In this document: piece after piece, positions 45,199-53,818 of the stretch
Layout of the letters: each line of letters opens with the position of its first letter
Position numbering within the stretch: position 1 is the first letter of the stretch
Assembly: GCA_023421075.1 (NCBI GenBank)
Contig: JAEZUM010000057.1
Location: forward strand, 1-64,000
DNA from: Bacillota bacterium
GTDB taxonomy: Bacteria > Bacillota > Clostridia > Lachnospirales > Lachnospiraceae
Direction of reading: 5' to 3'
Length of the DNA stretch: 64,000 nucleotides
Notes under the pieces: model-generated
The model's input: only the letters and a program-made list of their open reading frames with translations
The model's database searches: none
What the model was told of the DNA's origin: nothing
Made by a program: the position numbers and the translations under genes

Positions 45199-45240
45199 AA
45201 GAAAGGATGCTAGAATGAAAAATTAAGGAGGCAATTAACG

Positions 45241-46719
45241 ATGAATATTCCTAAAATGAAACTTGGTATTATTGCGGTAAGCAGAGACTGCTTCCCAATG
45301 GAGCTCTCTGCAAGCAGAAGAAAGGCAGTTGTTACTGCATATGAGCAAAAATATGGCACGATTTTTGAATGTCCTACCACCGTTGAGAATGAGCTTCATA
45401 TGAAAAAAGCTCTCGAGGAAATCAAGACTGCCGGATGTAATGCTTTAGTCGTATACCTTGGCAATTTCGGTCCCGAGACCGCAGAGACGCTGTTGGCTAA
45501 ATTTTTTGACGGCCCTACCATGTTTGTTGCAGCAGCTGAGGAAAGTTCAGAGGATCTTCTGGATGGCAGAGGCGATGCTTACTGTGGTATGCTCAATGCC
45601 AGCTATAATCTGAAGCTTCGAAACATCAAAGCATACATACCGGAATATCCCGTTGGAACACCGGAAGAAGTTGCTGATATGATCGGTGAATTTGTACCGG
45701 TTGCAAGAGCGATCGTAGGCTTAAATAATCTTAAAATTATATCCTTTGGTCCTCGTCCTCAGGATTTTCTTGCCTGCAACGCTCCGATCCAGCAGCTGTA
45801 TAATGTAGGCGTGGAGATTGAGGAGAACTCTGAGCTCGATCTTTTCGCAGCTTTTAACGCTCATGCAAATGATCCCCGCATTCCGGAAGTTATCAAGAGC
45901 ATGGAGCTGGAATTAGGCGAAGGTAACAAAATGCCCGGAATTCTTCCGAAGCTTGCACAATACGAAATCACCCTTCTTGACTGGGCTGAGGAGCATAAAG
46001 GCGCAAGAGAATATGTTGCTTTTGCGAATAAGTGCTGGCCTTCCTTCCAGACACAGTTCGGCTTTGTACCCTGCTATGTTAACAGCCGACTGACTGCCAT
46101 GGGTTACCCCGTATCCTGTGAGGTTGATATCTATGGTGCCTTAAGTGAATACATCGGAACCTGTATCAGCGAGGATGCCGTTACTCTTCTTGATATTAAC
46201 AACACCGTTCCGGCAGATATGTATCAATCGGAGATCAAGGGTAAATACAGCTATGAGCATAAGGATACCTTCATGGGCTTCCATTGCGGCAATACAGCAA
46301 TCTGTAAGCTGAGCAAATCCTCCATGAAAAATCAGAAGATTATGGCGCGCAGCTTAGAACCGAATCAGGAGCCTAACATAACCCGTGGTACCCTGGAAGG
46401 TGATATTATTCCCGGCCAGATCACCTTCTTCCGTCTGCAGAGCTCATCGGATGCTAAGCTAAGAGCATATGTAGCAGAAGGTGAAGTTCTTCCGGTTGCT
46501 ACTCGTTCCTTTGGTTCCATCGGTGTATTCGCCATCTCCGAGATGGGACGCTTCTACCGTCATGTGCTGATCGAGAAGAATTATCCTCATCACGGAGCGG
46601 TTGCCTTCGGTCATTACGGCAAAGCTCTTTATAGTGTATTCCGTTATCTTGGAGTTACAGATATCGGTTTCAATCAGCCAAAGAGTATGCTCTATAAATC
46701 TGAGAATCCTTTTGCATAA
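45241..46719 (+). CDS. L-fucose/L-arabinose isomerase family protein
   Basis: A 492-residue protein of the FucI/AraA-type isomerase family, which interconverts an aldose and its ketose with a metal ion. Visible segments are the N-terminal Rossmann-like domain (LGIIAVSRDCFPMELSASRR), ALVVYLGNFGPETAE, KCWPSFQTQFGFVPCYVNSR, and the C-terminal domain with EVDIYGALSEYIG and GFHCGNTAICKL. The set resembles the family of L-fucose isomerases, but the true sugar cannot be told. It is monocistronic, ended by the strong hairpin at 46735-46798. Confidence 0.82.
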   Translation: MNIPKMKLGIIAVSRDCFPMELSASRRKAVVTAYEQKYGTIFECPTTVENELHMKKALEEIKTAGCNALVVYLGNFGPETAETLLAKFFDGPTMFVAAAEESSEDLLDGRGDAYCGMLNASYNLKLRNIKAYIPEYPVGTPEEVADMIGEFVPVARAIVGLNNLKIISFGPRPQDFLACNAPIQQLYNVGVEIEENSELDLFAAFNAHANDPRIPEVIKSMELELGEGNKMPGILPKLAQYEITLLDWAEEHKGAREYVAFANKCWPSFQTQFGFVPCYVNSRLTAMGYPVSCEVDIYGALSEYIGTCISEDAVTLLDINNTVPADMYQSEIKGKYSYEHKDTFMGFHCGNTAICKLSKSSMKNQKIMARSLEPNQEPNITRGTLEGDIIPGQITFFRLQSSSDAKLRAYVAEGEVLPVATRSFGSIGVFAISEMGRFYRHVLIEKNYPHHGAVAFGHYGKALYSVFRYLGVTDIGFNQPKSMLYKSENPFA

Positions 46720-46734
46720 TATCTGTACGATTAT

Positions 46735-46798
46735 AATCATGAAAAGCCGGTTCGAAGGGCTCCCTGTAGGGAGCACCTCGAACCGGCTTTTCATGATT
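46735..46798. terminator. long bidirectional terminator hairpin
   Basis: Perfect 21-bp arms at 46735-46755 and 46778-46798 (core AAAAGCCGGTTCGA / TCGAACCGGCTTTT) with an inner CTCCC/GGGAG. It lies between the convergent fucose-isomerase-like and Hsp20 genes. Confidence 0.85.
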
Positions 46799-46808
46799 AT
46801 GTTATTAT

Positions 46809-47222
46809 TTACTTCACTTCAATCCGTTTAGGCTCATTTACCACATTACTATCCTTGGGTAGCGTAACCTCTAATACACCGTTATTATAGGTGGCTGTGA
46901 TACTCTCTTTCTTAATGCCCGGAATATGGAAGCTTCTGCTGTAAGATTGATAGCGCCTCTCCTGTCTTATATAATTATCCTTGCTATCCTTCTTCTCTTC
47001 GCTATGGGAAGCGGTGATACTTAAATTATCCTTGTCCAGGTCAATCGTAATCTCTTCCTTCTGGAAACCCGGCAACTCTGCCTGTAATAAATAACTGTCG
47101 CCTTGATCAATGACATCTGTGCTGAAGTTATCAAAATGATTCAGACCATTACCAAAGAAGTCATGAAATACTCTGTCAAAGAATAAGGGTCCGGTAGCTT
47201 CAAATAATGCTGGTCTTAACAT
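46809..47222 (-). CDS. Hsp20 / alpha-crystallin small heat-shock protein
   Basis: A 137-residue ATP-independent holdase that binds unfolding proteins. The alpha-crystallin domain spans about 35-137, with YLLQAELPGFQKEEITIDLD, SRSFHIPGIKKESITATYNN and GVLEVTLPK, and a C-terminal I-x-V (RIEVK). Start is the ATG eight bases after AGGAG; a GTG three codons earlier overlaps that site. Upstream there is no CIRCE element but an inverted repeat (47266-47290). Confidence 0.92.
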   Translation of the reverse strand: MLRPALFEATGPLFFDRVFHDFFGNGLNHFDNFSTDVIDQGDSYLLQAELPGFQKEEITIDLDKDNLSITASHSEEKKDSKDNYIRQERRYQSYSRSFHIPGIKKESITATYNNGVLEVTLPKDSNVVNEPKRIEVK

Positions 47223-47265
47223 AAATACCACTCCTTCTTAATATAATTATTGGTTAATCAGTTCC

Positions 47266-47290
47266 GGAACACATTCGATTAATGCGTTCC
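47266..47290. promoter_or_regulatory. inverted repeat in the Hsp20 leader
   Basis: GGAACACATT (47266-47275) and AATGCGTTCC (47281-47290) pair with one mismatch around CGATT, 44 bases before the Hsp20 start. It could be an operator or an RNA hairpin affecting translation; there is no CIRCE match. Confidence 0.4.
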
Positions 47291-47430
47291 TTTAATAACA
47301 AATTAATATCTATCTGCAATATATGTTATACATCATATATAACAGATAATCAATATCCTTTTTATAAAGAAATTATAAACTTTCTATAAATCCTGCTACC
47401 TTACATAAATTTAGTATCTCTGGATATGTT

Positions 47431-47479
47431 AATAGGGAAAGGTGCGTTGCGTAAATACCGCAACACACCCTTCCCTATT
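47431..47479 (-). other. long hairpin, fully paired only on the minus strand
   Basis: Arms of 21 bases at 47431-47451 and 47459-47479 (AATAGGGAA...TTGCG) have two mismatches on the plus strand, but both become G-U pairs in minus-strand RNA. That suggests the RNA hairpin functions on the minus strand, after the GGDEF-EAL gene and upstream of Hsp20. No T-run follows. Confidence 0.45.
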
Positions 47480-47502
47480 ATAATAAGAATTCAGGTGATA
47501 CT

Positions 47503-47661
47503 ATGTCATATGTAGCTCCGGCTATTCGCGAAAAATTTGAAACCCTGTCCATTGAATTAAAGAACACAATTCTTGATAGAAATGTGGAGCTTTATACCAT
47601 TCATGATCTCATCAATGTTCTTGATCATATTGTGAAGGAAGCGGAAGAAGAGGATAAGTAA
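47503..47661 (+). CDS. small 52-residue protein, unknown
   Basis: A short frame starting ATG with a GGTGATACT upstream sequence, coding 52 residues (SYVAPAIREKFETLSIELKN, then helix-like HDLINVLDHIVKEAEEEDK). Reading frame, amphipathic helices and acidic C-terminus look like a genuine small helical protein. It is on the plus strand, next to the minus-strand GGDEF gene. Function unknown; the weak ribosome binding site leaves some doubt. Confidence 0.6.
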   Translation: MSYVAPAIREKFETLSIELKNTILDRNVELYTIHDLINVLDHIVKEAEEEDK

Positions 47662-47688
47662 TAAGCTTATCCTCTTCGATTCGTATCA

Positions 47689-49716
47689 TTAAACTTCATA
47701 TCGAAATTGGTTTATTAACAACTCATATATCTTTTCCTCAGGTACAGGTCGGCTAAGCAGGTAGCCCTGCCCTGATCCGCAATAGTGTTCCTTCAAAAAT
47801 ACAAGTTGTTCTCTGGTCTCAATTCCTTCTGCGATAACCTCAAATTCTAAATCATGTGCAAGGGTTAAAATATTTTTAATCAAAAGAGTATCAATGCCGT
47901 TTTCATTAATGGAATCGATAAAACTCTTATCTAGCTTTATAATATTAATCGGAAACTTCTTCAGGTAATTCAAGGAGGAATAGCCGGTTCCGAAATCATC
48001 TAAGGCCACTCGGATGCCTAAGGCTTTTAGGCGGTTAAGATGATTGATTACATTCTCCACGTCCGAGATATTTGCTGTCTCAGTAATCTCAATCACAACC
48101 TTACTAAAATCCACCTTCGCTGTGGCTATGATCTGCTCCAACTCCATAAAATTCATTTCACTGGTCAGGGTCTTACCGGATAGGTTAATCGACATAATGA
48201 TATCGGAAAAGCCTTGATCTTCTAAGATGCGTTTCTGCTCTAAAGCCTTCGCTACAATCCAACGTTCCAGCTTATAGATTTGTCCGGAATCCTCTGCTAC
48301 CGGAATAAAATCCCCCGGCGATATGAAGCCCTCCTGAGGATGGATCCATCGCACCAAGGCCTCAACCCCATTCATAATTCCTGTTGCCAGATCAAATTGA
48401 GGCTGATAATATAGTATAAATTGTTCTTCATCAATACCATATTGAAGATTATTGATCATCTTCATATGCTTGAAATTCTCATCGTTAATTTTCTCTTGAT
48501 AGAACAGTACCCGGTTCTTCCCCTCTCTCTTTGCTTCATACATTGCGATATCGGCATTCTTAAGCAATTGGTTAGAATCCTTGCCATCATATGGATAACA
48601 TACCACTCCGATGCTCATAGAGATGAAAAACTGATAATTTTCAATCGACCAGGTTTTGCTGATGCGTTTTCGGATCACCTCGATATACTCTAAGAGTTCC
48701 TCACGGTTGACATGGAAGAAAAGAATAGCAAACTCATCACCACCTAGTCTTGCAGTAAAATTAGGCTCCCTGATTTCCGCTCTAAGACATTCGGCAAAGT
48801 ATGTCAGGAATAAATCTCCCACCTGATGACCCATGGAGTCGTTGATGGTCTTAAAATTATCAATATCGATATAGGCAATCATGAAGCTTCCAATATGCTC
48901 CTGACCCAGATAACGATTAATTTCACTTTCAAACATGGTTCTGTTGGGAAGTCCGGTAAGGCTGTCATAATAAGCCAGATGTCTTACCTTCTCTTCATAT
49001 CGCTTTCTTTCGTTGATATCTGCGCCAAAGGATACAAAGTAGCTGATATTCCCATCGGTAGGCGAAGTTATTAGACTACTGTTCCATAAGATATTTATTA
49101 CGGATCCATCCTTCGCAATCAGAGGAAATTCATAATTACTGATCTGTTTCTTTTCCCTGATTTCTTCAAAAATACATAGAAGCTTCGGACGATATTCCGG
49201 ATTTACCATAACCTCCATCCAGCTCCTGTCTCGCAGATCGTCTTCCGTGTAGCCACATACCTTCTGAGAATAGGGATTGAAGCTGATGATTTTATGCTCA
49301 TCGTGTGTCACGATAAATACCGGTGCTTCCGATATTATACTCTCGGTCAGCTGCTTCTGATATATAAGCTCCGCCTCTATTTTCAACTGCTTCTCATGAG
49401 CAGTCTGAAGCTTGGCGTATGCAGCCACCGTTTTATTCATCTCATTTTTTAGCAGTAGCATCCGGTTTCGTATCAGGATAAATAACATAAGAGTGGTAAG
49501 TAATATGTAGAACCATCCTTTATAGGTTTGAAAAAGCCTATAATTCTCCGGGTCGGTTATAATTATTTCCAAAAGCAGATCGGACAGTAGGATCCATAAT
49601 ACACCAAAGATAGCATAGATCACTGAGATTGATATGGCCTCATTGTCTCGGAAGGATCTTACTATATTATCCATTCCTATGGCGATCTTATGATGTTTCC
49701 CTTCTTTTTGGTACAT
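47689..49716 (-). CDS. PAS-GGDEF-EAL cyclic-di-GMP signalling protein
   Basis: A 675-residue membrane protein. Two helices (about 29-48, 67-83) anchor it, followed by a short coiled coil, a PAS domain (about 115-235; FNPYSQKVCGYTEDDLRDR), GGDEF (ARLGGDEFAILFF intact) and EAL (GVEALVRWIHPQEG, DDFGTGYSSLNYLKKFP, VIAEGIETRE, all key residues present). It may therefore both make and break c-di-GMP. Start is the ATG behind GCAGGTGGAAGTT; another ATG seven codons upstream is less well placed. It neighbours a response regulator and a hybrid kinase. Confidence 0.9.
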   Translation of the reverse strand: MYQKEGKHHKIAIGMDNIVRSFRDNEAISISVIYAIFGVLWILLSDLLLEIIITDPENYRLFQTYKGWFYILLTTLMLFILIRNRMLLLKNEMNKTVAAYAKLQTAHEKQLKIEAELIYQKQLTESIISEAPVFIVTHDEHKIISFNPYSQKVCGYTEDDLRDRSWMEVMVNPEYRPKLLCIFEEIREKKQISNYEFPLIAKDGSVINILWNSSLITSPTDGNISYFVSFGADINERKRYEEKVRHLAYYDSLTGLPNRTMFESEINRYLGQEHIGSFMIAYIDIDNFKTINDSMGHQVGDLFLTYFAECLRAEIREPNFTARLGGDEFAILFFHVNREELLEYIEVIRKRISKTWSIENYQFFISMSIGVVCYPYDGKDSNQLLKNADIAMYEAKREGKNRVLFYQEKINDENFKHMKMINNLQYGIDEEQFILYYQPQFDLATGIMNGVEALVRWIHPQEGFISPGDFIPVAEDSGQIYKLERWIVAKALEQKRILEDQGFSDIIMSINLSGKTLTSEMNFMELEQIIATAKVDFSKVVIEITETANISDVENVINHLNRLKALGIRVALDDFGTGYSSLNYLKKFPINIIKLDKSFIDSINENGIDTLLIKNILTLAHDLEFEVIAEGIETREQLVFLKEHYCGSGQGYLLSRPVPEEKIYELLINQFRYEV

Positions 49717-49816
49717 AACTTCCACCTGCCTTTGCATTTTTTACTATAACGAAAAGAGTATATAAATATTATATGATATAACCGAACGGCATGTCAATTT
49801 ATATCACTATTTGTCG

Positions 49817-50224
49817 TTACGCTTCCTCCATCGGTAACCCTATCTTGTGCATTACCTCGATGAACTTATCTGTTTTAATGGGTTTCGAGGCATATGCTTC
49901 ACACCCATACTGAAAGGCCTCATGTACGAGCTCTGCCTCTGATAAGGCTGTCGTGATAATTATTTTTACTCGCTTCTCCGGTAGGATGTATTTTTTCATT
50001 TCAATTTCCCGGATGGCCTTAAGCACTTTAACACCATCAATTTTAGGCATCATGATGTCCAGACAGATGAGGTCATATGGTTTTTTCTCTCTCATTGATA
50101 TCATATAAGCATCGATTGCCTCAAGTCCATCCACAACAACATCACATTCGCCGTATTGTGATAAAAAAGCACTTAAAAACTTACGACTGGCAAAGTCATC
50201 CTCAGCGATCAGTATTTTTAGCAT
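49817..50224 (-). CDS. stand-alone response regulator (CheY-like)
   Basis: A 135-residue receiver-only protein. LIAEDDFASRKFLSAFL holds the acidic pair, CLDIMMPKIDG the phospho-accepting Asp, TALSEAE the Thr, and ASKPIKTDKF the Lys. No output domain, so it acts as a CheY-type output or as a phosphate relay for the neighbouring hybrid kinase (2 bases away, coupled) and for CheA. Start follows AAGGAGGAATAACC. Confidence 0.9.
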   Translation of the reverse strand: MLKILIAEDDFASRKFLSAFLSQYGECDVVVDGLEAIDAYMISMREKKPYDLICLDIMMPKIDGVKVLKAIREIEMKKYILPEKRVKIIITTALSEAELVHEAFQYGCEAYASKPIKTDKFIEVMHKIGLPMEEA

Positions 50225-50226
50225 GG

Positions 50227-53200
50227 TTATTCCTCCTTAAGGTTATTTTTCTTTAATAGTTCGAACTGGAATATCATATGGTTTATATCCTCCCAAAGGT
50301 TCTGATATTTACCTTTTCTTGCAGAGAGCTCAATCTTAAAGGCAGCATCCTTTAACTCCTGAGCATCCATACTTCCAAATAACTCTTTGATGGTATGAAC
50401 ATTCTCTTCCACTTCCATATAGTTATTATTCATTACCATAATTACCAGTTCGTTGAGCAGCTTATCCGCTCTCTCCACCACAGCCGCCATATCATTATCG
50501 ATCTTTGAGATAGAATTGTGCATAAATTCTATCTCACCCTTATCATTAATAACCGGCACCTCATTAAAGTCATCGTTACTGTTTTTGACCAGAACACTGT
50601 TGATTAGCTGCTGCAGTTCGTCTATTTTAATCGGCTTTGATATATACTCATCCATACCGCTGTTCAAGAAGCGTTCCCGGTCTCCAATCAGAGAGAATGC
50701 GGTTACTGCGATAATCGGAACATGTTCCGCTATACCTCCGTTCTTCTTATTATGTTCTATTTCACGTATTCGCCTCACGGCTTCGACGCCATCCATCTCT
50801 GGCATCTGTATATCCATTAATATTAAGTCAAATCGATCCTTTTTATATGCCTCAAGAGCTTCTAAGCCATTACCGGCTACCATAACCTTATGCCCCTTTA
50901 GTTCCAGCAAACGGGTTAGCGCAATCCGGTTAATCGGCTCATCCTCAACCAGGAGTATTTTAACTATTGTCTCCTGCTTCGTATTGATCAGCATCGATGA
51001 CTTCTTTTCCATATTTTTACCAATTAGGAAAGGAAGGTTGAAGAAGAATGTGCTACCCTTCCCTAATTCACTTTCTACCGAGATCCGGCCACCCATCATC
51101 TCAATTAACTGCTTACTGATTACAAGACCTAACCCTGTTCCTCCATGCTTTCTTGTATAGGAAGCGTCAATCTGGCTGAAGCTTTTAAAAAGCTTCTCCT
51201 TATTTTCTGCAGATATTCCGATCCCGGTATCAATAATCGCAAATTCTAACTGAATATTCTCATTTGCTTCATAAAGTTTGGTAATGCGGAAGAAAACTGA
51301 TCCTGTCTCAGTAAATTTTATCGCATTATTGATCAGATTATTGAGAACCTGGCGTAAGCGATTGGGATCTCCATACAAATAGGTAGGAAGATCATCGGAA
51401 ATATCACTGACCAGCTCAATTTTCTTTTCCTTAGCCCGAACAGAATGTATTTTATTGATTTCTGCTACCAACTCCGGCAAATCAAAGTAGGTATTATCTA
51501 TCTTAAATTTACCCGCCTCCATCTTTGAGAAATCCAAAACATCATTTATGATATTCAAGAGAGAATCAGCACAATTCTTTGCTGTATTCAAATTATTGCG
51601 TTGCTCCTCGCTCAACCTTGTCATCATGGTCAGCTCAATCATACCGGTCATACCGTTAATCGGAGTCCGAATCTCATGACTCATATTGGCTAAGAACTCT
51701 GATTTTGCTATGTTCGCCGCTTCTGCCTCTTCCTTCGCCTTGACAAGTTTTTTCTGGCTCTCAAACAGAGTAAGCTCCGCCATCTTTCGGTCAGTAATTT
51801 CTGAGATGATAATCGCAAACATGTCTTCAACCGGAATAAAGGCTGATATATTAAACCAACGACCGGATGCAGTATCTTCATATTCATATACCGATAGCCG
51901 ATCCATGCTTCCGTTCATCTCAACTTCGTTATCAATTCTCTTAATCAAGTCGGCCAGGAATTCCGGATATACCTCAGATACCCTACGACCGATAGATTCC
52001 GAGACATTAAAATCTAACATTTGCTCCGAGGAATGGTTTGCTTCTACCAACTCAAAATCGATTACCTTCATCTGATCGATAATTGTTCTTAATAATATGA
52101 ATGCATCCGACATATTCGCAAATAAACTATGATATTTCTTTTGACTCTCCCAGATTAATCGCTCTGCATTCAACCGCTCGGTTATATCCCTGCAGATAGA
52201 CAGAATTACCGTTTCTCCGTTCATCTCAAACAGCTGACCGCTTACCTCCATGGGAATTCGTCTTCCATCCTTGGATACATGCACAGAATTATAGACATAG
52301 TGTTCTCTGGTCAGAAGATTATAATAGGTCTCTGTTAGTTTATCTCTCATTTCTTCAGAACGAATATCATAGAGTGTAAGCTTGGTTAATTCCTCCTTCG
52401 TATAGCCTAGTCTTTTGCAGGCTGCCTCGTTGACATCAATAATCCTACTGCTGTTTGTTGTCTCGTCATATCGATGTAAGATGATACTGTCTGTGGCATT
52501 ATCAAATAGCTGTCTGTATTTCACTTCACTATCCTTCAACGCTTTCTCAGCAAGCATATGGTCATTCATATCATATACATTGCCGATGAAACCGGCATAT
52601 ACGTCATCCAGATCATAATAAGGATTTCCCTGACATACTACCCATCGGTAGGATCCGTCATGATACTTCATTTGATGTTCGATTACAAAAGGAATCCGTT
52701 TCTCATAAGCATTCTTGAGCACCTGAGTAACACGATCTATATTCTCACTGTGAAAGGTATTGAAGAAACCGTTGCCTCTTGCTTGTTCCATCGTAAGTCC
52801 GGTATATTCCTGCCACGCCTTATTTACAAAATCACTTTGCATGTTCTGATCTGTTCTCCACATCATAATCGGAAAACGGTCAAATATCTTCAGTGTAAAA
52901 TTCTTGGATCGGATCAATTCCTCTTCCTGCTCCACCAAAGCCGTTATATCATCCATCGCAAGAATGATATGTTTCTTCCCGTCGATTATAATTGGTACAA
53001 AATTGACCTTGAACCATGGCCTAATTGTCTCACCATTGATAATAAAAGAATGCTGTACAATAACATCTTTATTCGGCTTACCCGTTGATACAACTCTCCT
53101 GATATTACTCCAAAGATCACAAAGCGAACAGTTGGGGCCATATCCGCAGCCACTACCCATACTGTTTTTACAGAACATTCCGTCGCCGAATTTCTTACCA

Positions 53201-53757
53201 ACAATATCTTCCTGACCCAGATGCAGCATATCCTTCACTATTCCATTGGTCTGTTTAATCACACGATCCTCGTCGATTACTACGATCCCCACCGGAATGG
53301 CCTCAAAAGCTACTACCAGATTATTTCTCTCGTTTGTTATCTCGTCTTCCATTGACTTAATCTTCGTTATGTCACGGAAAACGATGATTACACCTGTTAC
53401 AGAATCTTTCGAATCACGCATCGGCGAATAACTGGCTGACAATATTCGCATCTGTCCTGTTCTGGTCAAGGTAGCAGTATGATTTTTTAGTCCTACCTTC
53501 TCCAGACGTTCGATTACCTCGTTTAAAGGATTGATGATTGGTCTCAAAGTATGATGATTCATTAAGGAAAGAATATCATCAATGTGCTTCCCGAACGCTT
53601 CCTGATCACTCCATTGTGTCAGCTCCTCAGCAGCAGCGTTCATATAGGTAATGCACCCTGATAAATCGGTAATGATGACTCCATCGCCGATACAATCCAA
53701 TGCTGTGACCATATCATCCTGATTCCTCACAATTCTGGTTCCTTCCTGCACTTTCAT
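50227..53757 (-). CDS. multi-PAS hybrid histidine kinase (HK-REC-Hpt)
   Basis: A soluble-looking kinase of about 1176 residues with no membrane helix. In order: PAS domains at about 15-135, 145-280 (with C196, C204, C210, C213), 285-400, 410-530, 540-660; HisKA with H694 in ANMSHEIRTPING; ATPase (FTETGS, DTGIGIS, HGGTGLGLVIS); receiver with D982 in LMDIQMPEMDG; a C-terminal Hpt-like domain with H1121 in NVHTIKELFGS. So it can run a full internal phosphorelay. The four cysteines in PAS2 could bind a metal or sense redox state. Start is the ATG behind GGAAGGAAGGGA. It precedes the CheY-like gene, an obvious target. Confidence 0.9.
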   Translation of the reverse strand: MKVQEGTRIVRNQDDMVTALDCIGDGVIITDLSGCITYMNAAAEELTQWSDQEAFGKHIDDILSLMNHHTLRPIINPLNEVIERLEKVGLKNHTATLTRTGQMRILSASYSPMRDSKDSVTGVIIVFRDITKIKSMEDEITNERNNLVVAFEAIPVGIVVIDEDRVIKQTNGIVKDMLHLGQEDIVGKKFGDGMFCKNSMGSGCGYGPNCSLCDLWSNIRRVVSTGKPNKDVIVQHSFIINGETIRPWFKVNFVPIIIDGKKHIILAMDDITALVEQEEELIRSKNFTLKIFDRFPIMMWRTDQNMQSDFVNKAWQEYTGLTMEQARGNGFFNTFHSENIDRVTQVLKNAYEKRIPFVIEHQMKYHDGSYRWVVCQGNPYYDLDDVYAGFIGNVYDMNDHMLAEKALKDSEVKYRQLFDNATDSIILHRYDETTNSSRIIDVNEAACKRLGYTKEELTKLTLYDIRSEEMRDKLTETYYNLLTREHYVYNSVHVSKDGRRIPMEVSGQLFEMNGETVILSICRDITERLNAERLIWESQKKYHSLFANMSDAFILLRTIIDQMKVIDFELVEANHSSEQMLDFNVSESIGRRVSEVYPEFLADLIKRIDNEVEMNGSMDRLSVYEYEDTASGRWFNISAFIPVEDMFAIIISEITDRKMAELTLFESQKKLVKAKEEAEAANIAKSEFLANMSHEIRTPINGMTGMIELTMMTRLSEEQRNNLNTAKNCADSLLNIINDVLDFSKMEAGKFKIDNTYFDLPELVAEINKIHSVRAKEKKIELVSDISDDLPTYLYGDPNRLRQVLNNLINNAIKFTETGSVFFRITKLYEANENIQLEFAIIDTGIGISAENKEKLFKSFSQIDASYTRKHGGTGLGLVISKQLIEMMGGRISVESELGKGSTFFFNLPFLIGKNMEKKSSMLINTKQETIVKILLVEDEPINRIALTRLLELKGHKVMVAGNGLEALEAYKKDRFDLILMDIQMPEMDGVEAVRRIREIEHNKKNGGIAEHVPIIAVTAFSLIGDRERFLNSGMDEYISKPIKIDELQQLINSVLVKNSNDDFNEVPVINDKGEIEFMHNSISKIDNDMAAVVERADKLLNELVIMVMNNNYMEVEENVHTIKELFGSMDAQELKDAAFKIELSARKGKYQNLWEDINHMIFQFELLKKNNLKEE

Positions 53758-53818
53758 TCCCTTCCTTCCTGTCAATAACATCCTTCATTACTTATCATCA
53801 TCCTCATATACGAGTATT

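Noticed and set aside
50453..51160. 235-residue plus-strand frame opposite the hybrid kinase
   Set aside because: Serine/isoleucine-rich shadow of the kinase coding strand, with no ribosome binding site or motif.
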